From contig NC_058147.1 in NCBI RefSeq assembly GCF_011075055.1, positions 4,588,001 to 4,652,000 on the forward strand: 64,000 nucleotides of DNA, written 5' to 3'. This document shows, one piece after another, positions 46,557-58,066 of the stretch. This DNA is from Mangifera indica. Taxonomy: Eukaryota > Streptophyta > Magnoliopsida > Sapindales > Anacardiaceae. The notes under the pieces were generated by a model that saw nothing but the letters and a program-made list of their open reading frames with translations, was not told where the DNA came from and did not search any database. The first letter of the stretch is position 1, and every line of letters starts with the position of its first letter. The translations under genes and the position numbers were made by a program.

Positions 46557-47560
46557 TATGGCACTTCTTCGTCTTCACAATTTCCCTTGAACCAGTTACA
46601 TCTCCACCGAACAACTACAACACCAGTTGTATGTAGCCTCTCCATACACCACCTATTCAGTTTAATTTCAGTATCTCTCTCTTTTCATGGTCTCCTGAAG
46701 CTCATACTTTTCTTATTAAACCCAAGAAAGTTGGGCATTTTTTGTTGTCCATTTCTCTGCCACCACACAGAAGCCAGCTCTTGATTATTCACTTAATGTC
46801 TCTACTGGAACCGCAAATACTGAACAAGAAGGAGAATTTTTCAAACCAGATTGCTTACTTAGAACGTACCTTGGACTTCCATGTTTGAAGACATTCCTTC
46901 TTCAATTGACAAGCATGGAAAAGTCATTGATGTTGAGGTCTTTATTCTTCCTTCTGTACTTTATTTTGGGGAATTATGTCAATTTTCTGATATCTGTTTT
47001 GGTTTTTGTGTTGTCTTTTGATGCATAATAAGACCAGGAACAGAGGTTTGGCTTTTGTTACAATTGGTTCTCCTGAGGACGCTGCTGTTGCTCTTACTAA
47101 CTCGGATCATATGTAAGCATATAAAGCTTTACTCTTTTATGATTTTCTCCTACATCCTTGAAATTCTAAATTCCGTGGATATATATTGGAAAAAATTGTG
47201 GGAATTAAACTGTATTAAAGTTTAACAAACTGACTCTCACCTGTTGGGATACAAGGAATAAGGAAGCTACATAGTCAAGTTTATATCTGTGTATAGTTCA
47301 CTTTTCTGTGTTTTATGAAATTGATAACATCAAAATTTGTATGATTTAAGATAAATTTGTCTTACCAGCTTTATTTTCTTAGCAAATAATGTGTAGGCAT
47401 GGCGTATTCTGATGAGTTTTCTGATAGGAATTTGAGGGTCGATCTTCGAACATCAATTATGCAAAAGCAAAAAAGAAGGCCTTGCTATCTTTCTTTCCCA
47501 AGCCAGTCCCAACTTTTAACTTGCCTATAACAAGTCTGTCATTTGAAGCCCTCGTTACAT
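46557..47560 (+). pseudogene. Broken copy of a chloroplast RRM ribonucleoprotein gene
   Basis: Nuclear-encoded chloroplast ribonucleoproteins carry a transit peptide and RRM domains and stabilise or edit plastid RNAs. Here a Ser/His/Thr-rich start resembling a transit peptide lies near 46557 and is followed by an RRM in pieces. RLLT then a stop, then NVPWTSMFEDIPSSIDKHGK reads to 46937. KTRNRGLAFVTIGSPEDAAV lies at 47030-47112, and NLRVDL then NYAKAKKKA and FPKPVPTFNLPI at about 47430-47530. The stop TAG at 46860-46862 replaces the CAG expected before NVPW. Frameshifts lie upstream of RLLT and between NLRVDL and NYAKA. The second RRM is absent. The copy retains intron-like spacing, so it arose by DNA duplication, not retroposition. 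Confidence 0.75.
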
Positions 47561-47894
47561 TTCAAAATTAAACTCTTAACTTATTTGGTTGTAAGGCTGG
47601 TTTCACTTGCTATTGTAGGTTCTTGTTTCCCATATTTGATATTATTTACTGGACTATGCTATTCAAATCATATTATACTGTTTTGAAGCGACGAACATTC
47701 TAAGAAGTCATTTTCATGCAGATATTTATGAGAAGACCACTTCGATTAGCACCTAGTAGACAGCTCTGAAGCAGAGCAGTGAGAAACATCCAATGTAAAC
47801 TGAAAATGAAAATTTTTGAGGCCTGTAAAATTTCTCCTTTCCCTTCAAGCAAACAAAATAGAATTTCACAGCGTAATATTGACACAAAAACATT

Positions 47895-49835
47895 GAAATA
47901 TGGTTGATCAAGAAAATAAAATACGATAAGTTGCCATCAAAAAGCAATAAAATTCTTTAACATTCATTATTGCTGGAATAACTTATGCCGTTGCGGTTGT
48001 GCTTGTGGCATCTGTTGTTGTTGCTGCTGTGGTCTCTGAACACTGGAGGCATGACTGGACTTTCCTGATTTCAGCAGATAATCTTCCAGGTTTTTCACTG
48101 AATCTTGGCGGTGGCGGTGAGTTACTCCTAATAGGGAAGGAACTTACTGCCCTATTCAACAACAGCTTGTCAAGGAAATCTGTGCACCACTGTATCATTT
48201 GGCCTGATGATTCCATCTACAATAACAAAAATCCCATTAATCTGTTGGCCTTACTATATATTTTGAGATACGCTATTGAAATTTTTGAATAATCGAATTT
48301 CAAAAATTACACAAAAATCAGTTGTTGGTTTTTTTTTTTTTATAACCGGACTACTGATATTTGTTGAATAAATAAATACAAGATATGGTAATCGAATTCA
48401 TAATTATTATACTAAATAAATTAAAGTTTCATAAGTATGAGAGAGTTATTAACAAGCAATTAACCATTTCTGTTTCCTTCATATGACCTCAACAACTGCA
48501 TTTCCACAGCTCATCTTGTCCCTGTTCCATCGAAAGAATAAGTGGCATATATTATATACAACATCTTATAAGATTAAAAATTACACACGAATAAATCAGT
48601 AAAGAGAATCACACTAGGCAACGACTTTGATTGCTCGATGAAAAAGTCTGGTAAATCGCTGAGCCGATAAAGTTTAGACTCAAAATTTTAAATGAGCCTA
48701 TTATCATATTCATTGGAAGAATTCTTGATACAGATGGATTTTTGGCTTTTAAAAGACTACACTTGTGTTTCACAATGAATATGAAATTGGGATTTCATAA
48801 ATTATATAATATCAACTCAATGACATTATCCATCTAGACCTTGGAAAGCGACTTCTAGTCAAAAAGAAAAGACAGGAAGAAGGAAAAACTCAATAACATT
48901 AGCAGTCTGCGCCGTGAGACAGTGGGACAAGGAAGCAAATCCAACCTCATTAATACATAATCTGGCAGCTAGATCTTTTATTTAATACTTCCACGCAAAA
49001 TAGGGTAGAATATCATATTTGTAATTAAGGATAAAAATGACAGTGGGTTGGATCGATCCGATATCTAATCCAGGCTCCTATTTTTCATTCAAGTCCACAG
49101 ACAGCACAACCCATAAAATTACAAATCGTGTCTAAGCCTGAAAAACTAGACTCACAGACCAGCTTAATACGACCCATACTATAACAAGTGGAAATTTTGA
49201 TCTAACGACGACCAGGCCAGTAGTCCAACCTTCTTATGGTGATGGTAACTCAACCTTTGTAATTAGTAATCAAATGAAGAAGGTTCATATGGGTAATGTC
49301 AAGTCATCTGTTCATCTTACTATAATTTTTTGCCTTTTTTTGATGTAAATAGTGTTATACTACATTAAAATGAGAGGTTGAACATAAAACTTTTAATGAT
49401 TTTCATATCCCTCATGGGTGGTGTATTTAATTGGAGGATACACTTGATGAAATTGTCCCAAGTGTAGAGTAAGACCGATCTTATAAGACTATTTCTAGAA
49501 CACTTAATAAATTACTAGGCAAACACACGACCTTTTTCCAAACAACAAATATGGGGAGGAAATGTAATTAATATGGTATTCATTTACAATAAAGAGTTTA
49601 TAGTTTATAGATCTAATAACTTCATTGTAACTTTGTATGTTAAATCTTATTAGCCTAAGCTTTGATCATAGTCCAGCATGAATTTTTTTTTTTCTTTTGT
49701 AAACCTCTTTGAACTATATAGGGGATTGTTGTATATATCCATTGTGAAATATTTCTAAAAGGCTTGAGTCTCACATTATTTGGAAGTGTAATTCCATTGT
49801 TATTTATAAACATCTTTGCTTCGTAGACTTGAAAA
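47895..49835. repeat. Segmental duplication, copy A
   Basis: This block aligns colinearly and in the same orientation with 51590-53695. Matching anchors include TGCCGTTGCGG (47986 and 51872), TTGATTGCTCGATGAAAAA (about 48630 and 52420), GAATATGAAATTGGG (about 48778 and 52563) and AATAAAGAGTTTATAGTTTA against the same with one change (about 49590 and 53478). Copy A lacks about 180 bases present in copy B near 51670-51860. The two blocks start 3.7 kb apart. Confidence 0.8.
47949..48216 (-). pseudogene. Decaying small gene, duplicated copy A
   Basis: On the minus strand, ATGGAATCATCAGGCCAA at 48216 follows an acceptor-like TTATTGTAG, as in copy B. Downstream, one frame reads KNLEDYLLKSGK, then ASSVQRPQQQQQQMPQAQPQ and a stop. 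That frame is not open from the ATG, whose own frame gives PPPPRFSEKP instead. Both copies keep the Q-rich tail in one common frame, with different indels before it. It is therefore probably a once-coding exon now degraded, or an incompletely understood spliced gene. No family was recognised. Confidence 0.4.
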
Positions 49836-49878
49836 AGGCTGAGTTAAAAAGGTTGGTATTCATATGTAAATCAATAAA

Positions 49879-50045
49879 ACTATATATACCTATTTTTGAT
49901 ATATAATTTATGTACACAAATAAGGTGTTATCATGTGATTAAATATTTCTTTATCATATAATGATACATGTTTTAAAATCACTTAATTATATGATGATAT
50001 ATCACTGTATACATAAATTGTGTATCAAAAATGGGTATACATAAT
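49879..50045. repeat. Palindromic MITE, ACTATGTGTAT family
   Basis: The left end is ACTATATATACCTATTTTTG and the right end inverted AAAATGGGTATACATAAT. The interior TGTTATCATGTGATTAAAT and AAAATCACTTAATTATATGA are typical of the family. It lies just right of segmental-duplication copy A. Confidence 0.65.
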
Positions 50046-51589
50046 ATTGTTCTATGTAAATTGGTCAATTTAACCGACCCTTTCAATTAATTTTTTTTAT
50101 CTTTGCAAAATAAATACTTACCTTGAACCTCTAGATTCTCAGTTCCATGACAACGTTTACTATATTGAATTAAGTTTGAATAGTAAACATTAATTTTGTT
50201 AAATTATATTTTACAGACCGATTATAACTGTTTTTATTATGGGCAACGTTTATGTCATTCAATGGTCTTATTTATCAATTATGAAAAGCTCTACTAAGTA
50301 GTGATAAACCTTATAACTAGATAAATCAAGAGTTTGATTATGATTATTCAAGTTAATCTTTAGGATAGTTTTATCGACATGTTGGCTTTACATAAGCACA
50401 ATATTTTGTTGTTTTTGTTCCTAGGTTTATTGAGTCACGAAAGATTGTTTTAAACATGATTTTTGTAATTTGATCGAATTAAACTATCACCCATTAGTAA
50501 AAATGGTTGTGATTTGCTTGAAAACTATTTTTGTAATTTGATCGAATTAGATTAGATTGAATTGAATAGTTTGAACTAAATAAAAAATAATAAATTTTGG
50601 TCAACATTAAAAAAAATTATTTCTCCAAAATTCATTGTTGATATTTGAACTTAAGATTTCAACTATTAATTTCGAATATATTTATTATCAAACTAAATTT
50701 ATTTTAACATTATAATAATTTAAATTTTATATTTAAAAATAAATTATATAAAATTATTTTAAATATTTTTTTAAATAATTAACCGGTTAAATGGTCTCAC
50801 CATAAGTTGAACCAGACCAGCCCTCAATAGATCAACATCTTTCTGCAAACAATATATGTTTTTCCACTGTCTTCTCCTCCTCAGCTCATATCCATTCCTC
50901 GGTGGTTGTTCTTCTGTTCTCGCAGGTTGCAGTGTCTCCATCTCTAACGCTTGCCTGCCAAATTTGCAATAAAATTCATACCCCTTTTCTCTTTTTTCTT
51001 TGTTTCTCGGAAACCTGTCATACGCTTCCAAAACAATATATACTATAACAATGTTACTTTCCTTGCTTTTTTATAAGCCACACAACATCCTTCAACCTAA
51101 AACCCAAACACTCTTCCAAAATCTCAGAAAAAGTCTCTCCAAGTTCAAGAACACCCATCAAATGTTTGATTACTAATACCATCCTCTTGTTCATTCTCTT
51201 ACTCTTAAAATTGGACCATCTCAAAGTTGTAAACACCCTAGATTTTTATCATTTCCAATTGATCGTAACCAGAAAGACAATGTAAATAATAACAACAATA
51301 ATATTAACATTAGCATTGCAAAACTCTTTAATATTGATCAATTTTTTTATGAAAATTTTATACGACGAGAAAAATGATAAAAAAAAGAAAAAAATAACAA
51401 TTGACATCATAAACACTGTTTCATAATCTCTGATAGTTGTTATTACTTTTTCATACAAAAATAACTTCAATTATGTCAAACAAGCAAAAATATAATTTCT
51501 CAACACAACATTAAAACATAGAAATATTAAACGATAAAATTATATATACCCACTTTATATATACAGATGTGTACATATTTATATGTTTG
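50046..51589. other. Spacer between the two segmental-duplication copies
   Basis: This is AT-rich DNA with two less AT-rich, minus-strand open frames at 50771-51031 (basic, RRRRQWKNIYC) and 51054-51236 (MFTTLRWSNFKSKRMNKR, then GVLELGETFSEILEECLGF). They could be exons of a degraded gene, but no family was recognised and they are not joined by clear splice sites. Confidence 0.4.
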
Positions 51590-53695
51590 ATTAATTAAGA
51601 AAAAATAAAATATGATAAGGTGTCATAAAAAAGCAATAAACTTCTTTATTATTCATTATTGCAGATAAAAATATAATGAAGCTAAGACAATTCAAAATGG
51701 GACATAAAGCCATCATCAATGTTCTTGCAATGCAGATAAAAAATCATTCAGAATAAAGCCATAATCAACGTTCATGCAATTGAAGCCAAAAATCATTCAA
51801 TGAATACGGCCATCTGTCAAGAGATGAATATCCTATCATTGATATGCTTGTTGCCGTCGTTGTTGTGCTTATGCCGTTGCGGCTGTGCTTGTGGAATCTG
51901 TTGTTGTTGCTGCCGTGGTGTTTGAAAACTGGAGGCAAGATTGGAATTTCCTGAGGAAGTGATGAACTGATTTCAGCAGATAATCTTACAGGCTTTTCAG
52001 GTGAATCTTGGTGGTGGCGGTCAGTTTCTCCTAACAAGGAAGGAACTTGTTGACCTACTTAACCCTTCCATTCCCATTGAGCAACAGCCTGAATCAGAAA
52101 TCTGCACACCTTTTCCCCAGACGATTCCATCTACAACAACAAAAATTCCATAAATCTATTGGCTTTGTTATATATTTTGAAATATGCTGTTAAAAATTTC
52201 AAGATCAAGGGTCTCATATTTTAAGAAATGATAAAGAGTTACTAGCAAGCAACTTACCCTTTCAGTTTCCTTCATCTGACCTCAACAGCTGCATTTCCAC
52301 AGCTCATTTTGTCCCTGTTCCATCGTAAGAATAAGTAGCATATATTATATACGACATCCTATTATAAGATTAAAAATTACACCCAAATAAATCAGTAAAG
52401 AGACATCATACTAGGCAATGGCTTCGATTGCTCGATGAAAAAATCTGGTAAATCGCTGAACCGATCAAAATTTTAATTGAGCTTGTTATCATATTCATGG
52501 GAATAATTCTTGATACTGATGGATTTTTGGCTTTTAGAAGACTACACTTGTGTCTCACAACGAATATGAAATTGGGTTTTGATAAAATATATTGTATCAT
52601 CTCAATTACGTTATGCATCTAGACCTTGGAAGGCGACTTCTAGTCAAAAAGAAAAAGGAAGAAGGAATTCAGAACTCAATAACATGAGCACTTTGCGCCT
52701 TGAGATGGTGAGAAGTAATACTTGAGGCCACTATTTATAGTACAAGGAAGGAAATCTAATCTCATTATTGCAGAATCTGGATGCTAGATTTTTTTTTTAA
52801 GTACTCCGCGTAAGATTTGGTAGAATATCATATTAATAATAAAGGATAAAGATGACAAAGAGGTTGGTCTAGCCTGAGACATTTTCAGCCTAGCCCATAC
52901 GTGACGTGGTTCACAAATTTGCCGATTGTGCAAAGCCCATGGGGTAAGCAAGTGGTACTTGGCCTGAAAATCAGGCCTGCAGGCCACCCTGGTAGGGCCT
53001 GTTATAGAAACAGGTGAAAAAAATTTCACCAGAATGGCAGAGGACAGCAACAACTCCTTGCCATTCTAATCCAATAGCTACCAGATCAGTAGCCCACCCA
53101 AACTTCTTATAGTGATGGTAACCTAACCTATGTGATTTGAGGTCCCATGAAGAAGGTTCATACGGGTAATAACAAGTCATCTGTTAATCTTGCTATAATT
53201 TTTTTCCCCTCTTATGGTGTAAATAGTGCCAGGCTGCATTAAAATGAGAGGTTGAGCATTAAGCCCTTAATGAATTTCATATCTCTTATAGGTATTGTAT
53301 TTAATTGCAGGATAAAATTGATGAAATTGCTTATGTAAGTGTATAATGAGATTGATACTATGAATCTATCTCTAGAGTCCTTATGAATTACTGGGCAAAC
53401 ACATGATCTATTAGTGCAAAACCATGTTGAACAACAAATGTAGAAATGAAATGTGATTAATAAGGCTTTGATTTACAATAAAGAGTTTATGGTTCATAGA
53501 ACCTAATAACTTCATTCCAATTCTATAAATTAAATCTTATTGATCTAAGCTCTTGTCATAGTCCAAAAGAAATTAGATGTAAAGCATTTTTGCTAGTGTA
53601 AAATCTAGAAAGAATATTTTTTTTTTCTTTTAAAAACCTTTTAAAATATACATGGGGGATTGATGCATATATAAATATCCTACTTTATAGACTTG
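51590..53695. repeat. Segmental duplication, copy B
   Basis: This is the direct partner of 47895-49835. It contains extra sequence at about 51670-51860 and a clearer promoter-like TATAAATAG on the minus strand (about 52733-52742). The duplicated block covers the small gene's body, its presumed upstream intron and several hundred bases beyond, so it looks like a whole-gene DNA duplication. Confidence 0.8.
51765..52130 (-). pseudogene. Decaying small gene, duplicated copy B
   Basis: From ATG 52130, after an acceptor-like GTTGTTGTAG, the frame reads MESSGEKVCRFLIQAVAQWE, then WKG and TAA. Past that stop it continues openly as VGQQVPSLLGETDRHHQDS and PEKPVRLSAEISSSLPQEIP. Another frame gives the Q-rich ASSFQTPRQQQQQIPQAQ tail shared with copy A. 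An upstream exon candidate ends AAACTGAAAGG before a GTAAGTT donor at about 52257. The stop and frame conflict suggest decay. No protein family could be assigned. Confidence 0.4.
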
Positions 53696-54654
53696 TCAAT
53701 GATTAATTAAAAAAAAAGTCACAATTGTTTTTTTTTCGTCTCACATGTAAAAAAAATAATCAAAAACTTAATTCATACTAAATCCGAGGATTTAACCGAA
53801 CCCCTAATACGTTGCTTTTATATATAATTGTTTTTTCATTTATAAACCGAATTTAACCCGATTAATATTAAATATTTTTTTTCTATTTAAAAAATTATTA
53901 TTGAGATTTGAATGTAAAATCTTATTTACTAATTTTAAATATAATTACCACAAAACTAAATTCATTTTAATATTAAAATAATTTAAATTATATAGTTTAT
54001 GATATAACCAATAATTTATACGAGCTGTCCATGAAACATAGAGCTCGGCAAGTAGAGTCATTGCCAAAGGCGCTGTTTTAGTATGGGGAGGAACAGGGAT
54101 CCGTGTTCTGTATTAATTGGCCACTGTGGTGCCGATACTGAGCTGTATTTGCCTTATCTGCTGTTGTCTTCCTGATCTGCTACTGTCTTACTCATTCGCT
54201 ACTATTCCACTGTGTTCTGTGGTAAGTAGCATCAATGGGGGAGACAAAGTTATTGAGCAGATGGCATGAACTCTGTTTTCTGTTTTCTGATATTTCTTAA
54301 TCTTGTAATTGAAGTTGAAATGGATATTTGAGCATTGCCGTGTTGCCAAATCTTGTAACCTACAACTTCAGCACTTTTTGTTGGCGAATTTCTTTGTTTC
54401 CCACATTGCATACACACCTTGTTGCTTGACTAATTGTTCGGAGAAGAATCTTAACAGGTCAAAGAAAATAAACCCATTTGATCCTCCATTTTTAAGAGTA
54501 GATATGAAACCGAGGATTCACTGGTTCTACTTTAAAATTATACTGCATATAACTGACTACCTTAAAAAGCTCAATAATATTCTTCTGTGGTTCATAATTC
54601 CAAATCTCTGATATTACCTCAAGTTGTAGAATGGAGAATTTTGGATACTGTCAA

Positions 54655-54805
54655 AATGTTAAATGATACGAAATTTGAGAGAACCATATCTCAAAAACTA
54701 GTTATTAAAATTAAAGAGCTCAAAATTATATAAATCTCACATCATAAATCCATATTTTTCAATATGGGATTCAAGTTTCATATTTTGTACTTAGGATCCT
54801 AACAA
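54655..54805 (-). repeat. LTR/TRIM-like fragment
   Basis: Read on the minus strand it begins TGTTAGGATCCTAAGTACAA, passes CCCATATTGAAAAATATGG and ends GAGATATGGTTCTCTCAAA then TTTCGTATCATTTAAC. This resembles the end of a copia/TRIM LTR before its primer-binding region. Relatives lie at 26570-26830, 55388-55530 and 57085-57215. Confidence 0.55.
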
Positions 54806-55387
54806 CATGCATTTGCTTTTAGCTCTTAAACCTGTAATCTTCAACAAACTCGGTTCATTTCTGGATGGTTTCACCCAAGTTAGATTCAGTATTCATTTAT
54901 TTTATGGAATGACTATCTTCATGACTCCCATACATGCCATTCAATTCTCAAAACCCTCTGTCACTGACTAAGATCTCACCGTTTTATGTTCGTATCTGCA
55001 ATTTTAAATGTTATGTACCCCGTAAGGCTTCTAATTTACTCAATGAAAACTCTTCTAGAAATTAGACAGCTTGCTTTCATTGAGATTTTGATTCCTTTCT
55101 CCTTTTGCGGATAAGGTTTAGGAATTGCCAAGTGCTTATTTTGGTTATTGTCAAAAGATGAATAATTGGGATTTCACATTTTGATTATAGAGACGTTAGA
55201 AAATCCATTTGATGTTGAAATTCTGCCAAAGTATTAGGTATGCCCTTGAAATGAAGTTGTTCTTTAGTTTGGATTTGATGTGTGCCCACCTCAGCCTTCG
55301 GTTGCATATCCATCTCTGACTTGAGGGATTTCAAGACACTTCAACACTGAAGTAAACCGTTTCTCACTTAATACAACAATATGACTT

Positions 55388-55530
55388 CAAGTGTATGGTA
55401 TAAGATTTGAATCATATATTAAAAAGTATAAACTTTAAGTGTAGAGTTTATATGGTCTTAAAGTTTTCAATCTCAACAACTAGTTTTTTAGGTACAATTC
55501 TCTTAAGGTTTGTATCATTTGATATTAGAG
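55388..55530 (+). repeat. LTR/TRIM-like fragment with degraded primer-binding site
   Basis: The repeat ends CAACAACTAGTTTTTTAGG and AAGGTTTGTATCATTTGATA, followed by TTAGAG at 55530. TTTGATATTAGAG is one or two changes from the TGGTATCAGAG initiator-tRNA primer-binding motif that follows plant copia/TRIM left LTRs. The orientation is plus. Confidence 0.6.
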
Positions 55531-55559
55531 TCATCATTATATCTTTCAGTTACAATCGT

Positions 55560-55800
55560 GCAATATAAGATTGGATTTGAATTGAATCAAGTTCAAGCTT
55601 AATTGATTTTGAACTCGGCTTGATTACTATTGAAACGAGCCCAAGTTTGAGTTTAGGCTTAGCGAGCCAAACAATTCAATACTTGAACTCAGCTCACTCA
55701 CTAGCCAAGTTGCTCGCAAGCTCGATTTGAGTAGGCTTAATGAGCCTGATCACAAGCCGAGCTTGGCGAGCTCAAACGAGCCTATTCGTAGTCCATATAC
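55560..55800. repeat. hAT-like GAGCTC-rich MITE relic
   Basis: TTGGATTTGAATTGAATCAA at the left and many CGAGCC/GAGCTC units (ACAAGCCGAGCTTGGCGAGC) match the arms of the element family at 13442-13747. The central ACGTCGTT palindrome is missing, so this is a deleted copy with uncertain boundaries. Confidence 0.5.
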
Positions 55801-56227
55801 TTTTGTCTTCTTTTTAATAACTCATCTAATAAAACCAAACTATAATAACTCATCTAATAAAACCGAACTACATAGATATCATTATTTCAATCAAAATTCC
55901 CTTTGATTTTCCTTGGAAATATTAACCTAGTGAAAGCATCCAAAAAGCCATTTCTAGGTCTTGGGATTTTAATTGCTGTTGAGTAAAAAGTTCCAACAGA
56001 TTTAGATTTGTCTTCACATCTGCAGGCTTGTTACCTTTTTATCTTTATAATAAAAATAAAAGCACCATGCTTAATAATGTCAACAAATAAAATGGGTTCA
56101 GTAAGATAGGTGTGCTGTTTGTTTCTTGTGTCACATATGATCAAATTTTAATATGGGTTTACTTAGACTTCATTGACAAGCAAATCATAGTGCTTGAGTT
56201 TGAATATGGCTTATTATTAATATATAT

Positions 56228-56551
56228 CAGGCTGGACTCGAGCCGAGCCAGCTCAAGCTCGAGCTCGGCTCAGCTCGGTTTGAGCCCGAAATGAGCTGGG
56301 CTTTACTCGGCTCGATCGAGCTCGAATTGGCTCGGATTGGCTCGATAGATTTTTTTTTATTTTTTATACAAAACGACGTCGTTTTGATCCATATATATAC
56401 AAAATGATGTCGTTTTGATTTGAAAAACGAATCGAACAAAGCCGTAAATGAACCAAGCTGAAAACGAACCGAATTCGAACCGGCCATAAATAAACCGAGC
56501 CAAGCCCGAGCTGGCTGCGAGCCGAGCTCGGCTCGGCTTGAATCTAGCCTT
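56228..56551. mobile_element. hAT-like MITE with central ACGACGTCGT palindrome
   Basis: The left end CAGGCTGGACTCGAGCC pairs with the inverted right end AAGGCTAGATTCAAGCC. The flanks ATATATAT and AAATATAT agree at seven of eight positions, although simple AT sequence makes this weak. The arms are CGAGCTCGGCTCAGCTCGG repeats and the centre holds AAAACGACGTCGTTTTGAT. Confidence 0.75.
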
Positions 56552-56824
56552 AAATATATAACTTAGGGTCCTTTTCAGAAATGAATTTAACATAAAACAA
56601 ATAAACAAATGGTGTCTTTGCTATCTAAATTTAAAAGAAAACCTTAAAATAAGTCTCTCATGAATCAAAGTAGAACCCAAAAATTTATATAAAAAATATT
56701 ACCAAAATGTTGTGGCTTATGAAAGTCACTAGTGGAGGCCATAACACAGGGAGAGATGATTGAAAAAACAAACTGACAAAGACGAAGAATCAAGTCGCTG
56801 AAATGGCTGTGTGCATGGGCGAGC

Positions 56825-56962
56825 TGCCTTGGCTCGCGAGCTGAGTTGAGCTGTTCGGCTCAAAGCTCAAACTCGTTTTTTCAAGTATATAAAGCTTAAG
56901 CTCATTTACGTGTGACTTGTTTCCAACTCGTTAGAACCGATCTTGATTGGAATCTAGCCCTA
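56825..56962. repeat. Fragment of the hAT-like GAGCTC-rich family
   Basis: It contains CGCGAGCTGAGTTGAGCTG and ends TTGATTGGAATCTAGCCCTA, the family's right terminus. No left end was found. Confidence 0.45.
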
Positions 56963-57084
56963 GTGCAACACGTTTGATGATGTTGGCATTGCAATGTTTG
57001 TCTGAGGTTAGTAGGAAGATAGCACACAGTCAACTTACGCGAGTGTTGGGGCGATAGAGTTTGGTGGTATATTATGATCCCAAG

Positions 57085-57215
57085 AGCAAGGTATAAAACT
57101 TAAATATTACATTAAAAAATATAAATTTTTAGTGTGAGATTTATATAAGCTTAAACTCTCTAATCTCAATAGCTAGTTTTTTAAGTGAGATTCTTTTAAT
57201 GTTCGTATCAATTTC
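57085..57215 (+). repeat. LTR/TRIM-like fragment
   Basis: AGTGTGAGATTTATATAAGC, CTCAATAGCTAGTTTTTTAA and TTTTAATGTTCGTATCAAT match the repeat at 55388-55530 in the same orientation. Confidence 0.55.
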
Positions 57216-57742
57216 TTATTCCAAGAATTACAATTACAAATTTTCATGATATTATACGAGGAATGGACGACATTTGTATGAAGAGTATCATACCACTCAA
57301 CCACGTGTCACCATCTCAATTTTTAAATCTCATGAACTTGCAATTGTTGCTGAACTTGACTAGCAAAAGGTGGTTGTTTTCCTAAGTAATCTTTATTCCC
57401 ATCTTTGACTGGGTATTAATTTCCTGCTATTTGAATGCAACCCACCATGTCTGTGTCTCCTAAGTTAGTATTAGGAGAAAGATATAAAAAAAAAAAAAAA
57501 GAAAGATAAATGATTACCAAACTAAATTATCTTTCAAGTAATTTACTTTCTTCGTTGTCATTATTGCACATTTACAAATTGTCTTTTAGATCTTCTAGAT
57601 ACACTTAACCAAAAATTGTTCCCTGTGTTTTATAACAAATCAAAAAGTCATAGATTAAAAGTACACTTAAGAATACATCTCATACAATTGCTTCTAAGTA
57701 TATTTAGAAAAAGTGAACCTGAAGAGGAAATAGAATATATAT

Positions 57743-58066
57743 GGCCAAAAGACGTATTCCCACCTAAGGTTGTGTGTAAATCTAAACTCATATCGGTTAA
57801 TTTTTAAAAATTAAAAAAATTTATCATCTGCTAAAATTTTCATTTTATTTTCAAATTAGCTGCCCTCAGCTTTCAAAAAAATTTCAGTTTCACCATTATC
57901 ACTCTCTTAGTTTCTAGTTCTCCTCTCCAATCATCGTTTGCTGTTTTCAGCTGTAGGCTCTCTTCCTCCTACCTTCTCTCTTCTTTTGGATCACTTTCTT
58001 TATCCTTTTATTAAAGGCAAAGACGAAATCGTTGGAGGAAGACCGCTTCTCTTGGGTGGGAATGAC
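57743..58066. repeat. Fold-back Mutator-like element, right end truncated
   Basis: The left end GGCCAAAAGACGTATTCCCA is intact. The right side stops at TCTTGGGTGGGAATGACACG without the terminal GTC-TTTGGCC, so the right terminus is lost or replaced. Confidence 0.6.

Noticed and set aside
54309..54611. 100-residue open frame as a gene
   Set aside because: It has no family resemblance or supporting splice sites; it is kept only as part of unassigned spacer.
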